NCBI GenBank assembly: GCA_009829735.1
Contig: CM020618.1
Coordinates: forward strand, 6,570,882 to 6,634,881
DNA from: Pyropia yezoensis
Taxonomy: Eukaryota > Rhodophyta > Bangiophyceae > Bangiales > Bangiaceae
DNA: 64,000 bases
Direction of reading: 5' to 3'
The notes beneath the pieces are model-generated. The model saw nothing but the letters and a program-made list of their open reading frames with translations. It was not told the DNA's origin and ran no database searches. Numbering within the stretch: position 1 is the first letter of the stretch; the number at the start of each line of letters is the position of its first letter. Below are positions 22,067-33,091 of the stretch, in pieces. The translations under genes were made by a program, and so were the position numbers.

Positions 22067-24004
22067 ATGGAGCCCTCTACCTCCTCCCTCGCATCCCGCC
22101 TCTCCGCCTGGTACGTGGCAACCATCCCGCATCCATGCCCCCCCCCAGCGTCCATGGCGCTGGTCGCCTCGGCGGGCGGCCCCGTCGCGGCGGCCCTCAA
22201 CGCCCTCACCACTCACCTTGTCCCCGCCGCTACCGCCACGACTGTCCGCAACGCCATTGACCAGGCTGGCGCAGACCTGCTGCCGCCGCCGCCGCCCTGC
22301 CGCCCACCCCCTGTCGGCCTGCCCCCGACGGCGGTGGAGGTGCACCAGGCGCGGGCGGCGGCCGCGGTGGCGACGGCCGCCGCAGCCGACGCAGACGCTG
22401 ACGCTCTGCGAGGGGACATTGCGGCGCTGGCGGCCTCCCTTGGACAACCACCCGGCAGGGGGGCCGGGGCGCCCGGCCTCGGCGGCCATGACGCGGCCGC
22501 GGCTGTGACCGCCGCCGCGTCGCTGGCGGCCAATACCCTCGCTGACAATGTGATGCGGAACGTCTCTGACGCCCGCGACGCGCTGCGGCCCTGCGTCGTT
22601 GTGGACGGCGACGGTGCCGGCAGCGGCGCCGACGCCGACGCAGCAGCGGCGGTGGCAGCAGCAGCGGCGGCGGTTCTGGACGAGGCGACCGCCGCGGCGG
22701 CAGCTGCCCCCACCCCCGCCGCCGCCACCGACGCCGCCGCCGAGGTAGTGGCGGCGGCCGCCCTCCCCCCCCCGCCCCTAACCGCCCTCCTCGCCGCCGC
22801 CACCGCCGCGGCCGACGCGGACGGGCGGTCCCCGCCGGGCTTGGCCGGCCACCCCCCGCCGCCACGGCAGGTGGCGGCGGCCGCCCTCGTCGCCCGCCTG
22901 ACCGCAGACCACGCCGCCGCGGCGGCGGCGGCAGACGAGACGGCCGCCGCCGCCGCGGCTGCCGAGGCCGCCCTCGCCACGGCACTCGCGGCGCTGCCCC
23001 CCCGCTGCGACGGCGACGACGGGGGCAGCGGTGGCGGTGGCGGTGGTGGGGGTGGGGGCCATCGCCCGTTACTGCCACCGGCAGTGGCGGCGGCGGCCGA
23101 CGCCGCGGCCGCCGAGGCGGTGCGTGCTGCTGTGGCGGGGCTGGCGGAAATGCCCCTGCCGCCCCCACCGCCCGCCCCCTCTGTGGGGCACCCCGCCGAT
23201 GTGGCGGCCGAGGCGGCGCTGGATGCCGCGGCGGGGGGGGTGGCCACCCGGCTGGCGGCGCTCTCCCCCACCGCCGGCGGGGCGGGCGCAACAGCCGAGG
23301 TGCAGACGGCGGCGGCCGCCCTGGCCGGCGCTGCAGACGCTGCCGCGCGGCGTGTCGCCGCGGCCGCCGCTGCCACGGACGCGGCGCGGGCAGAGGCGGC
23401 GGCGGCGGTGGCGGGGGTGGGTCAGAGCGGGGGCGGGGGCGGGGGGGGGGGGGTGGCCGCCGCTGCTGTTGCCATTGGCGACACGCCCATTGCGGACCGC
23501 GTCCGCGGCAGCGTTGGCGGCGGCGGCGGCGGCGGCGGCCGATGTGGTATGGCGGCTGCGGTACTGCTACCGCTCCCCCCCCCCGGGGCGGTGGCGACGG
23601 CGGCGACCGCCGACGCCGACGCGGCGGCGACGGCCGCTGCCGAGGCCGCAGTAGCCGCCGCGGCCCGCCCCGCGGCGGCAGCGGCGGCGGCCGACGCGGT
23701 GGCGGCAGCGGCCACGCTGCGCGCCGTGCGTGCCGCCGCGGCTGCGTCCGTGGCGGCGGACGTTGCGTCGGTGGCGAGGGCGGTGGGCGGTGGCGGGGCG
23801 GGGGGCGGGGCGGGGCGGGGCGTGCTGACCAAGCTCAATGACCAGCTGCGGGTGTGGTGGGCGCAGCCGGCGCGCCACGCCGCGCCGTGGGTGCGGGTGG
23901 ACGGGAAGAGCGTGGCCGAGTGGGAGGCGGAGATCCGGCGGCTGGACGCGACGGCTGGGGTGGGGGGGGGGGTGGCGGGGGGGGACGACGGCGGGGCGAG
24001 TTGA
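22067..24004 (+). CDS. Ala-rich protein of unknown function
   Basis: 645 residues; the ATG has the context CACCATGG. Most of residues 80-570 are Ala-rich segments with spaced Asp/Glu and Arg (ATAAAADADADA, AADAAAAEAVRAAV, ARAEAAAAV). These would form long helices, with no hydrophobic segment long enough for a membrane span. Gly runs interrupt it near 325 and 470-490. The C-terminal 60 residues are of normal complexity (LTKLNDQLRVWWAQPARHAA, then WVRVDGKSVAEWEAEIRRLD) and may be the only folded, conserved part. The uninterrupted 1.9-kb frame and good start context argue that it is real. I do not recognise the family. A helical scaffold or chaperone-like role is possible but not shown. Confidence 0.62.
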   Translation: MEPSTSSLASRLSAWYVATIPHPCPPPASMALVASAGGPVAAALNALTTHLVPAATATTVRNAIDQAGADLLPPPPPCRPPPVGLPPTAVEVHQARAAAAVATAAAADADADALRGDIAALAASLGQPPGRGAGAPGLGGHDAAAAVTAAASLAANTLADNVMRNVSDARDALRPCVVVDGDGAGSGADADAAAAVAAAAAAVLDEATAAAAAAPTPAAATDAAAEVVAAAALPPPPLTALLAAATAAADADGRSPPGLAGHPPPPRQVAAAALVARLTADHAAAAAAADETAAAAAAAEAALATALAALPPRCDGDDGGSGGGGGGGGGGHRPLLPPAVAAAADAAAAEAVRAAVAGLAEMPLPPPPPAPSVGHPADVAAEAALDAAAGGVATRLAALSPTAGGAGATAEVQTAAAALAGAADAAARRVAAAAAATDAARAEAAAAVAGVGQSGGGGGGGGVAAAAVAIGDTPIADRVRGSVGGGGGGGGRCGMAAAVLLPLPPPGAVATAATADADAAATAAAEAAVAAAARPAAAAAAADAVAAAATLRAVRAAAAASVAADVASVARAVGGGGAGGGAGRGVLTKLNDQLRVWWAQPARHAAPWVRVDGKSVAEWEAEIRRLDATAGVGGGVAGGDDGGAS

Positions 24005-25478
24005 CCCTCGTGTGACATGGGATAGGGAGGAGTGGGGACGACTGAAGCTAACGGCTCGGGCAGGGTGGAACTGCCTCGGGTGTGTAAGCCCCGTCCCTGT
24101 ACAAAGTGGCAAGTCGCTGATGATAGATGATTGCGACAGGGCGTCCGCGCGCGTACGCAAAGTGGGCGGTGGGTGGGTATGGCTTACAATGATTCGCACA
24201 ACCATGATTTATTTGACGGGCACGCCGCGGGAGACACGACCGACAGGCGCGTGCTGGGAACGTCGGGCAATAAGCGGTAAAGAGCGCACATCCTATACGA
24301 CTACACGTCAACGTCATGCTCACTACTCCCCCTACATGGTTTGCGGCATGGCGCCGTATCAAGGACAGGTCCTCATAACAAAAGGGACGGTCAACTCGCG
24401 GGCACTGCGACCACAAGCGTCAACGCCGCCTGCTACTCAACCGACGGGGGGCAACAACCACAGGTCAAGGCGCGCGGCAACCATGCAAACATCAATGACA
24501 CACTTGTGCGTTAGCAACGGAGCCAAGTCAAGACGGGGCGAAAAGCGAGCTGCGACAGGACAGGCCGCTCCTCACCCCTCCCGCGGCGCGGCAGCCATCG
24601 TACGCCGCCGCCGCCGCTACTTACCCACATACACGAGCGTCAGAAGGAAGTACAGCAGTGTAAAGTTTCGATCAGCAGCAGGACGCGCCCGCATCTGTTA
24701 ATGTAGATCCGACCGTGGCCGGTCATCACCCGCTCCGTGGTGGGTGGGCGCACCCGCCGCCCGCGTGCCGCGCAAGCGGCAGACAGGGGAGGTGCGTCGG
24801 TGAAAAACGAGGGAAGAAAGGCTAACACGTACATCATAAGCGCAGAAGCGGTCGCCGCATCGTCAAGCCGCGTCTCCTCGACGCCGCAGCGGTGTGAGAA
24901 CCTACGACACGGAAGCAGATCTGGAGGAGACGAAGATGCACGACGTCCGACGATAAGCGCTGGAGGCGACCCACGGAGACGTCCTGTCTCGCCGTGTGTC
25001 GCCGCACGTGGACAAAGCCGATCGGATCCTGCAGTCGCGGTCTGGATCGAAACATACAATAGCAATTGACGACTTGAGTCTTTGCGTCCCTGGTACTGCT
25101 TGACCATTACTGGAAAAGTCATGATTTGAGTGGAGGCGTCGCGACCTTTCGAGCGACCTTTCGAGCGCTTTTGAGATCTCCGGTCGGATCTCTTCCTTCG
25201 ACCACAACCGCCCACCAGCTGACGACGACCAATGAAAGTGGCAACTTAGTGTCGTTGGGTGCGCCTGTGCGAATGCATGCTGAGCGGGGGGGTGCGTGGG
25301 GGCCCATCTGCCGACGTCGTCACCGCCACTCCGCCACCAGCAAGCACGCTTCCCTCGTGCACCCACTCTAACCTCCGACCTACCAGCCGACCGTTCAACG
25401 GGAGCCCTTTGCGCCATTTGGCCGCTTCGAACTCTGCCCGCGCCGATCGCCTGCTTCCCCCACCCCCCGGCTGTCGAC
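24005..25478. other. Intergenic region, nothing recognised
   Basis: Lower GC than the flanking genes. A CTGTACAAAG word lies about 95 bases after the Ala-rich gene. Near 25140-25165 the word GACCTTTCGAGC is repeated. The last 200 bases before 25479 are C-rich, like the leaders of other genes here. No gene, RNA or mobile element seen. Confidence 0.4.
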
Positions 25479-26057
25479 ATGTCGCCCGCGGCGCCATCCC
25501 CGGCTGGGCCGATGCCTCCGCGGCGGCTCAACACAGCGATGGTGACCAACTCGGGCGCGTCGGTCTTCCCCGTGGCATCGTGGATGGCTCGCACCGGCCG
25601 GCTGCTGCCCCCATCCTCGGCCGTGCCCGGCGCTTCGGGCGGGGGCGTGTCGAACCTGGCGCCGTCGGGCCGCGCCGGCTCCGCGACCGTTGCGTTTGTT
25701 GGCGGCGACAGCGACGCGTACAACCGGCGTATGGCGCGGCGGTCGCGGGTGGAGGCGGTGGAGGCGGCGGTGGAGATGGTGTCGGGTGCAGGTGGCGGTG
25801 CGTCCTCTTCGCACGCTTCGACGGCGGCGCACGCGGCGGGGGCGCCCGCATCGGGCGGGACGCCCGCCGACGCGGCGTCGACGCGTCCGGCGGCGGGCTT
25901 TTATGGCGCCAACACTGCTACGTATGGCCGCCGGTGGCGGGTGCTGACCGAGGTGGCGGCGGCCGACCACGCGGCGTCGTCGCGGGGCTTTGTACGCGTC
26001 GCGGCCAACGGCGCCGAGTTTGATCGCCGGATGTTGGTGCGCAACGAGTCGTCATGA
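25479..26057 (+). CDS. Small unknown protein
   Basis: 192 residues from the ATG at 25479 (context GTCGACATGTCG). The frame is open further upstream, but that part reads as a leader. The sequence is of normal complexity at both ends (SVFPVASWMARTGRLLPP; RRMARRSRVEAVEAAVEMV; YGRRWRVLTEVAAADHAAS; FVRVAANGAEFDRRMLVRN) with an Ala/Ser/Thr-rich middle. No signal peptide or membrane span seen. Two blocks share an aromatic-X-RR pattern (DAYNRRMARR and EFDRRMLVRN), maybe a repeated short motif. I do not recognise it. The product may be a small soluble protein. Confidence 0.55.
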   Translation: MSPAAPSPAGPMPPRRLNTAMVTNSGASVFPVASWMARTGRLLPPSSAVPGASGGGVSNLAPSGRAGSATVAFVGGDSDAYNRRMARRSRVEAVEAAVEMVSGAGGGASSSHASTAAHAAGAPASGGTPADAASTRPAAGFYGANTATYGRRWRVLTEVAAADHAASSRGFVRVAANGAEFDRRMLVRNESS

Positions 26058-26964
26058 GATTGGGATCGTTGTTACGGATGGTGGATGGGAGCGTTAAGGG
26101 GCTGCCGGTGCCTGGCAAACCGCCAACTGCGTGGCTGCCGGTGCCTGGCAAACCGCCAACTGCGTGGCGGTCGTCATTCGTGGAGTTCTGCATCGGTTAC
26201 ACAGCCGCGGAGTGCGTGCGTTGCACTTGTTCATGTGCGTGTATTGTGCTCTGAGTGGGGGGGTGTGCGATGTGGTGGCAGGCTCTTTGGCACTGCACGC
26301 CTGTGTTGTACATATATGTGTTTTTCCGTGCGCTTTCACTCCTCTTGCTCGACCGGCGGATACTGGTGGATCCCTGTCTGTTTGTGCCGTCATATTATCT
26401 GATGCTGTGCTTCTGCTCCAGCATCACGTGGCTTGACGGAGTGGACGCGCTTGACCTTGTATTGACAGCGTAGTGACCAGCGTGAAAGACGCACCCCAAC
26501 GACCCAGTCCCGGCACATGTGACATGCTGGTGACCGAGTCGTGCCATGCTTGATACGCTGTACGGCCCCTAGCTAGTCACACAGGCCGCCGACGCCCAGT
26601 GGCAGGTCGGTCACGCCTGGCAAGAAAACAACGGCAGCATCTCGCGCTTCGAGCCACCCACCTCCGTGAGGCGTTTGCATGACCACATGGAACGCAGGGG
26701 CAAATGAAAAACAAAGTCGATACATATGTCCCGAGGTCACCCGTACACCTGCTCAGGGTAAAGAGCCTCGACAGCAGAAGCAAAAAGGCACGAAACGACT
26801 TTGGTCAAAGCCCCGCACGCAACCACGCAGATTGACAAGGGGGGCCCCCGCCCCACCACAAACACCCCGTCGCCCAGGCCGCACCAAACGACCGGCGCCC
26901 CTTGCAGCCCCCATACCAATCGCCCCCTCACCCCTGCTCTACCTTCTCACAAAAGCAAGACGGC
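26058..26964. other. 3' region between two convergent genes
   Basis: This holds a 33-base direct repeat at 26100-26165 and TTGTACATATATGTG near 26306. It then gives way to the 3' flank of the minus-strand 14-3-3 gene. No gene seen. Confidence 0.45.
26100..26165 (+). repeat. 33-base tandem duplication
   Basis: Two perfect copies of a 33-base unit starting GCTGCCGGTGCCTGG follow each other about 43 bases after the stop of the small unknown gene. Probably a recent slippage or duplication in the 3' untranslated region. Confidence 0.85.
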
Positions 26965-28300
26965 CTACTCGGCACCCTCCCGCGGCTCATCGTCCTCCGC
27001 GTCGCCCGGTGCGTCCACGTCCGCATCACTAGACGACCAGAGCGTCAAGTTGTCGCGCAGCAGCTGCATGATGAGCGTCGAATCCTTATACGACGACTCG
27101 TCCAGGGTGTCCAGCTCCGCAATCGCATCGTCAAAGGCCTGCTTGGCCAGCTGGCACGCCCGCTCAGGTGAGTTGAGGATCTCAAAGTAGAAGACAGAGA
27201 AATTGAGGGCCAGGCCCAGGCGGATGGGGTGCGTCGGCGTCAGCTCCGTCGTCGCCACATCCGTGGCCTGCTTGTACGCCTCGAGCGACTGCTGGGCCGC
27301 GTCCTTGCGATCGGCCTCGGCGGAAAACTCGGCCAGGTAGCGGTGATAGTCACCCTTCATCTTGTAGTAAAAGACCTTTGACTCGCCGCTGAGAGCCGAC
27401 GGAATCAGGTTTTTGTCCAGAATCTCCAGGATGTCCCGGCAGATCTGGCTCAGCTCCGCCTCGATCTTGTTCCTGTACTCCTTGTTGATGGCCACGTGCG
27501 TGGCGTTGCCCTTGTTCTCCTCCTTCTGCTCAATGGAGGAGACAATGCGCCACGACGCGCGACGGGCGCCAATGACGTTCTTGTACGCCACCGACAGTAG
27601 GTTGCGCTCCTCAACGCTCAACTCAGCCGTGCCATCATCCGTCTCGGCAGCGACCTTGCGCATCTCCTCCACCATCTCTGTACGCAGTCGAACAGTCACA
27701 AAACGCCAGACAGAACAGAAATAAAAGGACGCGCCACAGGAGAAACGTCAGCCACCGGCCACGCACCAGGCTCACACGGGTCGGCGCCAAACGACTTGCA
27801 CCAGACTAACAAACGGCCGCAGCACAGCAACTCCGCCAGACCAGGTGTACCGGCTGCGCTGGGGGTGGCGACGCCTCTCCAGTTGCCGCATACCCACCAG
27901 GCGCCACCAGCGGCAGACCTAACGCCGACAGCACCCCACCAGCGCAAACGGGACTCGATCCACCTGCAGCACCCCTCACACCCTGATCTACCCGCAGCTT
28001 CCACTGCAGCGCCTGGCCTGTTGACCTCCCCCTGCAGACAACCCCTGCGCCAACATCTGGGCAACGCAACGCCAGCCGAGGCAGCAGCCCTCTGCAGCAG
28101 AGGCCACCCGCACCGCGTGCCACCGGCTACCCCCCAGGGACATCCGATCCGCTCTCGCACACAGTGGATGCTGGGCACCCCCGCAGCGGGGCCGTCAGTC
28201 CGCGTCCATGCGGGTCAGCGACAGACGTACCGTCATAGCGCTCGGCCTGCTCGGCCAGCTTGGCCAGATACACAGCCTTGTCCCGCGCCTCCGTGTCCAT
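26965..28300 (-). CDS. 14-3-3 protein, copy A
   Basis: Two exons, 28300-28231 and 27677-26965, encode 260 residues. The 553-base phase-1 intron starts GTACGT and ends ACAG; exon joining restores [14 protein letters not shown], the family's N-terminal signature. All hallmarks are present: [13 protein letters not shown] (Lys and Arg of the phosphopeptide pocket), [10 protein letters not shown] (the Arg-Tyr pair), the [13 protein letters not shown] and [19 protein letters not shown] signatures, and an acidic variable tail. 14-3-3 dimers bind phosphoserine/phosphothreonine motifs on clients such as kinases, metabolic enzymes and transporters. The product differs from copy B (47156-48364) at only about ten positions, mainly in the tail. 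Confidence 0.98.
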
Positions 28301-31053
28301 GACGCCCAGCCCGCTCTCACGGCCCACCACAAGCCCGGCGCCTGGCTGCCTAGACACGGCCGATCCACCCGACAGCGGCGGTGGGGAGCGGGGGGCGGCA
28401 GGCGGTGGGACGCGGCGGCGGAGCAGCGCACGCTGGTCAACGTCACCGTTGGGGCCCTCGGGAGTGCACGCGCGCGCGTCCCGCTGGATGGATCGGCCGC
28501 GGTGCAGCCACAGTCCCCGCCCGCCCCACCACCCCACCACACGTCGCGCGCCGCAGCGGGGCGGGGGGAAGCAGCGCTGGGTATGAACGGGCGAACAGGC
28601 ACACAGTTGGCGGCGCACAGACGGGGCAGGCAGACAAAGCGCACCCCCGACACCCTCCGCCCACCCCCCCCCTCCCTCTCTCCCCAGGATGCAGGCTCCC
28701 GACTCCCCTGGCTGGCAGCGTACAGCCCACAGCCTGCCCACGCTAACACCCCCCCCGCCGCCGCACGGGGCGGCACACGGGCGCGGCAGCCGCCCGACGA
28801 ACACGCGCCCAGTCCATGCAACAGAAGGGGAGAGGGGGTGGAGGGAGGGGGGGGGGGGCTACAGCGGCGAAGAACCCCCTCAAACGACCAAGGGAGAGGG
28901 GGCGGCACACGCCGACCACAGCCATTGAAGCCAAATGGTTCGCGCACCCCTCGTGGCGCATCCCCCAGCCATCATGGCTGGAATACATAGCCACAGCTAC
29001 GCGACGCGGACGGGCTGCAAACAGGCGCCTTCCGTCCCCGCTCGAGGTCCTTCACCCACGTGTGACCGATGGTGGGAGCAAGCTCAACTGTTGGATCTCA
29101 TAGCCGGATAATGAGTATCTCTTGGCCATCCGCTCAATCTGTCCCGATCTCCCGTCAGTGTAACTCTTAGGCATAATGCCTTCTTGTAGTTCTTCTTATA
29201 ATTGTTTCCAGTCCCTTTCCACGCACTACAGTACAGGCTCATGCAGTCGACCGCTTTTTCACACAGGCTCATCGACGAGGCGGCTCGGCCCGTCTGTCTC
29301 TGCGCCTGTCTGCATTACACACCTCGCGCCACCTTCGTGCAGGCACCGCCCGTACGTACACGGCAGCACCGCCCGCACGCCAACCGACTCGTCTCCACCC
29401 GACTCGTCTCCACCCGGATGGCGCCCACGGCCTGCAACGCACCGCCGCGGACGCTTCCGAAGTGTCGTAGACCATGATGGCGCTCCAAGGCGGGGCGGGT
29501 GGCCACGCTAGGGAGACGGCGTGGCATTCCGTCTGGTCTGTGGTCCTATCTCCACCCCCCCCATCCAATGGCAGCCGTTGGGCCCCCCCCTGTCCCCAGG
29601 CGGGTGGTACGTAGGCGGTGCGCCCTGCGATGCTGGGGCCGAATGTGTGGCGGGTACTCGCCGCCTCCACCTGTGGCGTATGTACGCTCCCCTTCCACAG
29701 GCACGGACATCACCAGCGGGAACTCAACGGCCGTCTAGAGAGGGGGTATACGGCCTGACGCGACAGCTTTCCGCCAGACGCCGCAGGGGTGGGCCGCCTT
29801 GGCCCGGCACCGACCTCCCACCTCGGGAGGATGCATCTCGTTGCGATCCGAGGGGCGGGATTGGCCGTGCGCGGGAGGCGACCGCCGCCCGGGTGCGGCG
29901 CACGCCCGCGCGCGTGCTCCCCTTCTGCCATACAGTGTGGCCCAGAAGGGGACAGTAGGACCCCTCACGTAGCATCGTTTTTGCCGGCTGTGGCCGAGTG
30001 TTCACTGCGTGGCGCGCCCCGCGAGCGATCCCGCTGGCTGGGGACCCCACAGGCGCCGACGAGGCTCCTTGCGCGCGCACCCCCCCCCGCGCGCGTATGT
30101 ACCTGTCTGGCTCTCAACCGGTGGCCAACGCCACCCGGGACCCCCTGGCCGGTGCTCCCACCCGCAGCGGCCGACGGTAGACTAGGAGTAGTGTGGCGAG
30201 TGGCCATTGACCGCCCGCCGGGCCGACCGCCAGCCCTGGGAGGAGAGAGCGGGTCCGCCGTCAGGGAGGAGTGGGAAAGGCATCTTTTGAGTGAGCGGCG
30301 GCGTGAAACGGCGGGCGCGGCCACGTTTCGGCGCGCCCGCCCCCCCCTCTCTCCTCCCTGAGTGGCGATATCTGGGACAGTCGACGCCCCGCGTCGCTGA
30401 CGCGGCTACGTCCTCCGGAGGACGCGGCTACGTCCTCTGTCTCGGTCGCCGCTGCTGACGCGCCTACGTCCGTGGTCCCGCGTCGCCCTCTGCCGGGATC
30501 CCCGCCCCGCGCCATCGCTACGCACGCACTCCCCCCCCCTCACCCACCCCCATGCGATTGGCGCCAATCGGGGACGGAAAAAGATGGGAGGGGATGGCAG
30601 CTGGGATGGCCAAGTCCAGGGGGGTTGGTGGGAGCACCGGTCGGGAGCACCGGGGGGAGGAGGCCTGCCCCCTCCCTCCCACGGCGCCTCGTGCCTGCTG
30701 CTGCGCCTCTGCCCACCTGTTTGCCGCGGGAGCCCCGGCAGGCCTCTGACGCACCCCCCCCCCGGCTTGCCGCCCACCTGCCCGCGCTGCAGCGGCACAG
30801 CGCGCTCGGCAGCAGCGGCGCCGCCGCGACGCCCGACGCGGCGGGGATAAAAGCGGGCGCGCCGACCCCTCCGTATTCCCTGCACCACCCTTCCCGCACA
30901 GCACACGCACCCGTAGCAGCCATCGCGGCAAGTCGGGCTAGCAGCCTGTTCCCCCCTCTCCCAACCCCGCCACGACAACCTTCCTCCCCCAGCCCGCTCT
31001 TCCCCCCTCCCCGTCCCCCCCATTGTCCACCCCACACACCTGGGCCCCACAGC
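28301..31053. other. Divergent intergenic region with regulatory repeats
   Basis: About 2.75 kb between 14-3-3 copy A (-) and the CAP gene (+). It contains a 15-base direct repeat GACTCGTCTCCACCC near 29386-29415, the three ACGT-core repeats at 30399-30471, and a C-rich leader before 31054. Short frames on both strands look random. No gene or RNA supported. Confidence 0.45.
30399..30471 (+). promoter_or_regulatory. Three copies of GACGCGSCTACGTCC upstream of the CAP gene
   Basis: Copies start at 30399, 30421 and 30457, about 580-655 bases before the CAP start. The first two flank a perfect palindrome GTCCTCCGGAGGAC. TACGTC holds the ACGT core that plant-type bZIP factors bind. A regulatory role is inferred from repetition and core only. 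Confidence 0.4.
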
Positions 31054-32127
31054 ATGACCCGTCGGGCGCTGGTAGCGGCCGCCGCCGCCGCGGCGGCTGG
31101 CGCGGCGGTAGCCGCCGCTGCCATCCCCGCTGCGGCGGCCGCCCCCCCCTGCGCGCCCGCCGACGCGGTGTGCTGGAACGCCGTGGCGCTGCGGCTCACC
31201 AACGACGTCCGCGCGCGGCGCGGCGGCGGGCGGGTCCCCCCCCTGGCGGCCGGCAGCGTGGCGGCGTTGGCCAACGCGGGCGCCCACGCGGCGGCCATGG
31301 CCACCCGGCTGGGGATGGTGCACCAAAACCTGCGCGCCGCCGCCGCGGCCATTGGCTGCGGCGCGTTTGTGTCGGGCGAGAACATTGCGCAGGCGCCGTC
31401 GGGGATGGCCGGCGCAGACAACCCGGCGGCGCTGTGCGTGCGCATGTGGGAGGACAGCCCCCCGCACCTGGCCAACATCCTCGAGGCGCGGAACAAGGAG
31501 ATGGCGTTTGGGGTGTACGCGTCGGCGGCCAAGGGCGTCTGGTGTGCGCAGACGTTCCAGACGGGGGGGGGGAGCCGGGAGGGCGCCCGCTGCCAGCCGG
31601 CAGGGACAGGGGCTGGGGGGGGGCGCGGTGGCGGCGCGCCGCCGCCGCCGCCGCCCCAGAAGGTGCGCCGGCCGCCCGCCGAGTCGCCGCCGTCACCGCC
31701 GTCGCCGCCGTCGCCGCCGGCGCGGCGGCGGCCACCTGCCAAGAAGGTGCCCGGGAAGGATTGTAGGGGGGGGAACAAGCGTCGGGGGGGGCACAAGCGT
31801 GGGGGGGGCACAAGCGTGGTGGCGGGCACAAGCGCTGGGGTGGGCACAAGCGCTGGGGTGGGCACAAGCGCTGGGGTGGACACAAGCACCGGGGTGGACA
31901 CAAGCGCGGCGGGGGGCACAAGCGCGGCGGGGGGCACAAGCGCGGCGGGGGGCACAAGCGCGGGGGCGGGCACAAGCGCGGGGGCGGGCACAAGCGCGGG
32001 GGCGGGCACAAGCGCGGTGGGGGGCACAAGCGGGGAGGTGGGAACAAGTAGATGGGGGGATGGGGGGAAAGAAGTAGGCAGCGGGGCGAAGGGGGGTGGG
32101 CAGCAGGGGCGACGCCCTGACCCTTGA
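31054..32127 (+). CDS. Secreted CAP (SCP/PR-1-like) protein with a repeat tail
   Basis: Single exon, 357 residues. MTRRALVAAAAAAAAGAAVAAAAIP is a signal peptide. Residues 30-175 form a CAP domain: CWNAVALRLTNDVRARRGG, VPPLAAGSVAALANAGAHAAAMA, then GMVHQNL (His), GENIAQAP (Glu), MWEDSPPHLANIL (Glu and His) and GVWCAQTF. These keep the His/Glu/Glu/His cavity residues and paired Cys of the family. CAP proteins are extracellular; roles include lipid binding and defence. A Pro-rich, Lys/Arg-rich linker (about 200-245) resembles wall extensins. It is followed by about 14 six-residue GTSAGx repeats that probably anchor or extend the protein in the wall (inference). The ATG chosen is the one that starts the signal peptide; the frame is open far upstream. 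Confidence 0.87.
   Translation: MTRRALVAAAAAAAAGAAVAAAAIPAAAAAPPCAPADAVCWNAVALRLTNDVRARRGGGRVPPLAAGSVAALANAGAHAAAMATRLGMVHQNLRAAAAAIGCGAFVSGENIAQAPSGMAGADNPAALCVRMWEDSPPHLANILEARNKEMAFGVYASAAKGVWCAQTFQTGGGSREGARCQPAGTGAGGGRGGGAPPPPPPQKVRRPPAESPPSPPSPPSPPARRRPPAKKVPGKDCRGGNKRRGGHKRGGGTSVVAGTSAGVGTSAGVGTSAGVDTSTGVDTSAAGGTSAAGGTSAAGGTSAGAGTSAGAGTSAGAGTSAVGGTSGEVGTSRWGDGGKEVGSGAKGGGQQGRRPDP
31799..32050 (+). repeat. 18-base minisatellite coding the CAP protein tail
   Basis: About 14 units of GGCACAAGCGSBGGGGYG-type sequence encode GTSAGV, GTSAGA, GTSAAG and DTSTGV variants. Neighbouring units are the most alike, as expected for unequal exchange or slippage. The length stays a multiple of 18, so the frame holds. 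Confidence 0.88.
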
Positions 32128-33091
32128 CGGGTTCGCTCCCATAGGTAAGTATGCCAACCATCGCCACAGCCACGGGCCGCGCTTGACCGTTGGTCTCTTG
32201 CCGCCGCGCGTCTCTCCGTGCAGGAACACCAGAGACAGCAACGTCACTGAACAGGGCGCTCACTCTTGGGCCACTCTTCTCCTCTCTCCATTTTCCTCCC
32301 CCCGCATGCGTTGGCGGACGTGTGAGCCCCCTCGGCGGGCGAGCAGCCGGGAAAGCAGGCGCGCCACCGCGGGGCCAGCCGGCGCTCCCCGGGTGTGGGG
32401 ACGCGGGGCGTGCGTGCCCACCCCCGCGCTCGCGCGTCGGCGCCTACGCGCGCCGGCCGTGGTGCCCGCCACGGGCCGCTGCAGCGTCGTCTAGACCCCT
32501 GCCAAAGGCGTGATTGTCGCTTGGGCAGGGGGGTAACGAGGGGGGGGGGGGGGGGGGGGGGGGGGAGAGGAGGGGACGTGGGGGCAAGCCAGCCCGGCAA
32601 CGACCGCCGGCGGCCACCGCGCCAACCCGCTGACTGCGCGGCCGGCCCCTCCCCTTCTCTCCAGCAACGCCCCTCTTGGGGCGTGCCAGGGGGCGGGCGA
32701 GCGAGCGGGCAGGGGGGGGGCCGGGCGGGCGCGCGGGCGGGCGGGCAGCGCGGCCACCGCCGCCACCGCCACGCCCCCAAACGCGCAGGCGCCCCCCCGC
32801 CCCCCCCCCCCCAGCCAAAGCGAGCGGCCCTGAGGGGGGGGTTGGCCGCCCCGCTCTGCCCTGCCCTGCCCTGGCCTGCCCACCCGTCACTTTGGTGGTA
32901 ACGCACACAGCGAGCATTCACGGCTACCCCGCCCTCCTCCCGCGCGGCAGCGTACGATACTGTACAGTACATCCATAGCGGCCGCCCAGCACACGCGCAA
33001 AACGGACCCCATCCTCTCTTTCCCCCTTGCTTGCCTCCCTCCCCCTCCCCCGCCCCCCCCCCACCAAAAAAAACAACAGTACGCACACACG
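32128..33091. other. Intergenic region between convergent CAP and bZIP genes
   Basis: This holds poly(G) near 32540-32565, GC-rich CGGGC words and a TGTACAGTAC element at 32961-32970, 120 bases after the bZIP stop in its own sense. No gene seen. Confidence 0.45.
32961..32970. repeat. TGTACAGTAC element (one of several in spacers)
   Basis: The 9-mer GTACAGTAC or its complement also occurs at 10633, about 17342, 35315 and 43587, always outside the coding regions called here. This copy sits about 120 bases after the bZIP stop. A role in 3'-end formation is only a guess. Confidence 0.4.

Noticed and set aside
31770-32050. Possible CRISPR-like array
   Set aside because: The units are 18 bases, directly adjacent, in frame and without unique spacers. 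It is a coding minisatellite.
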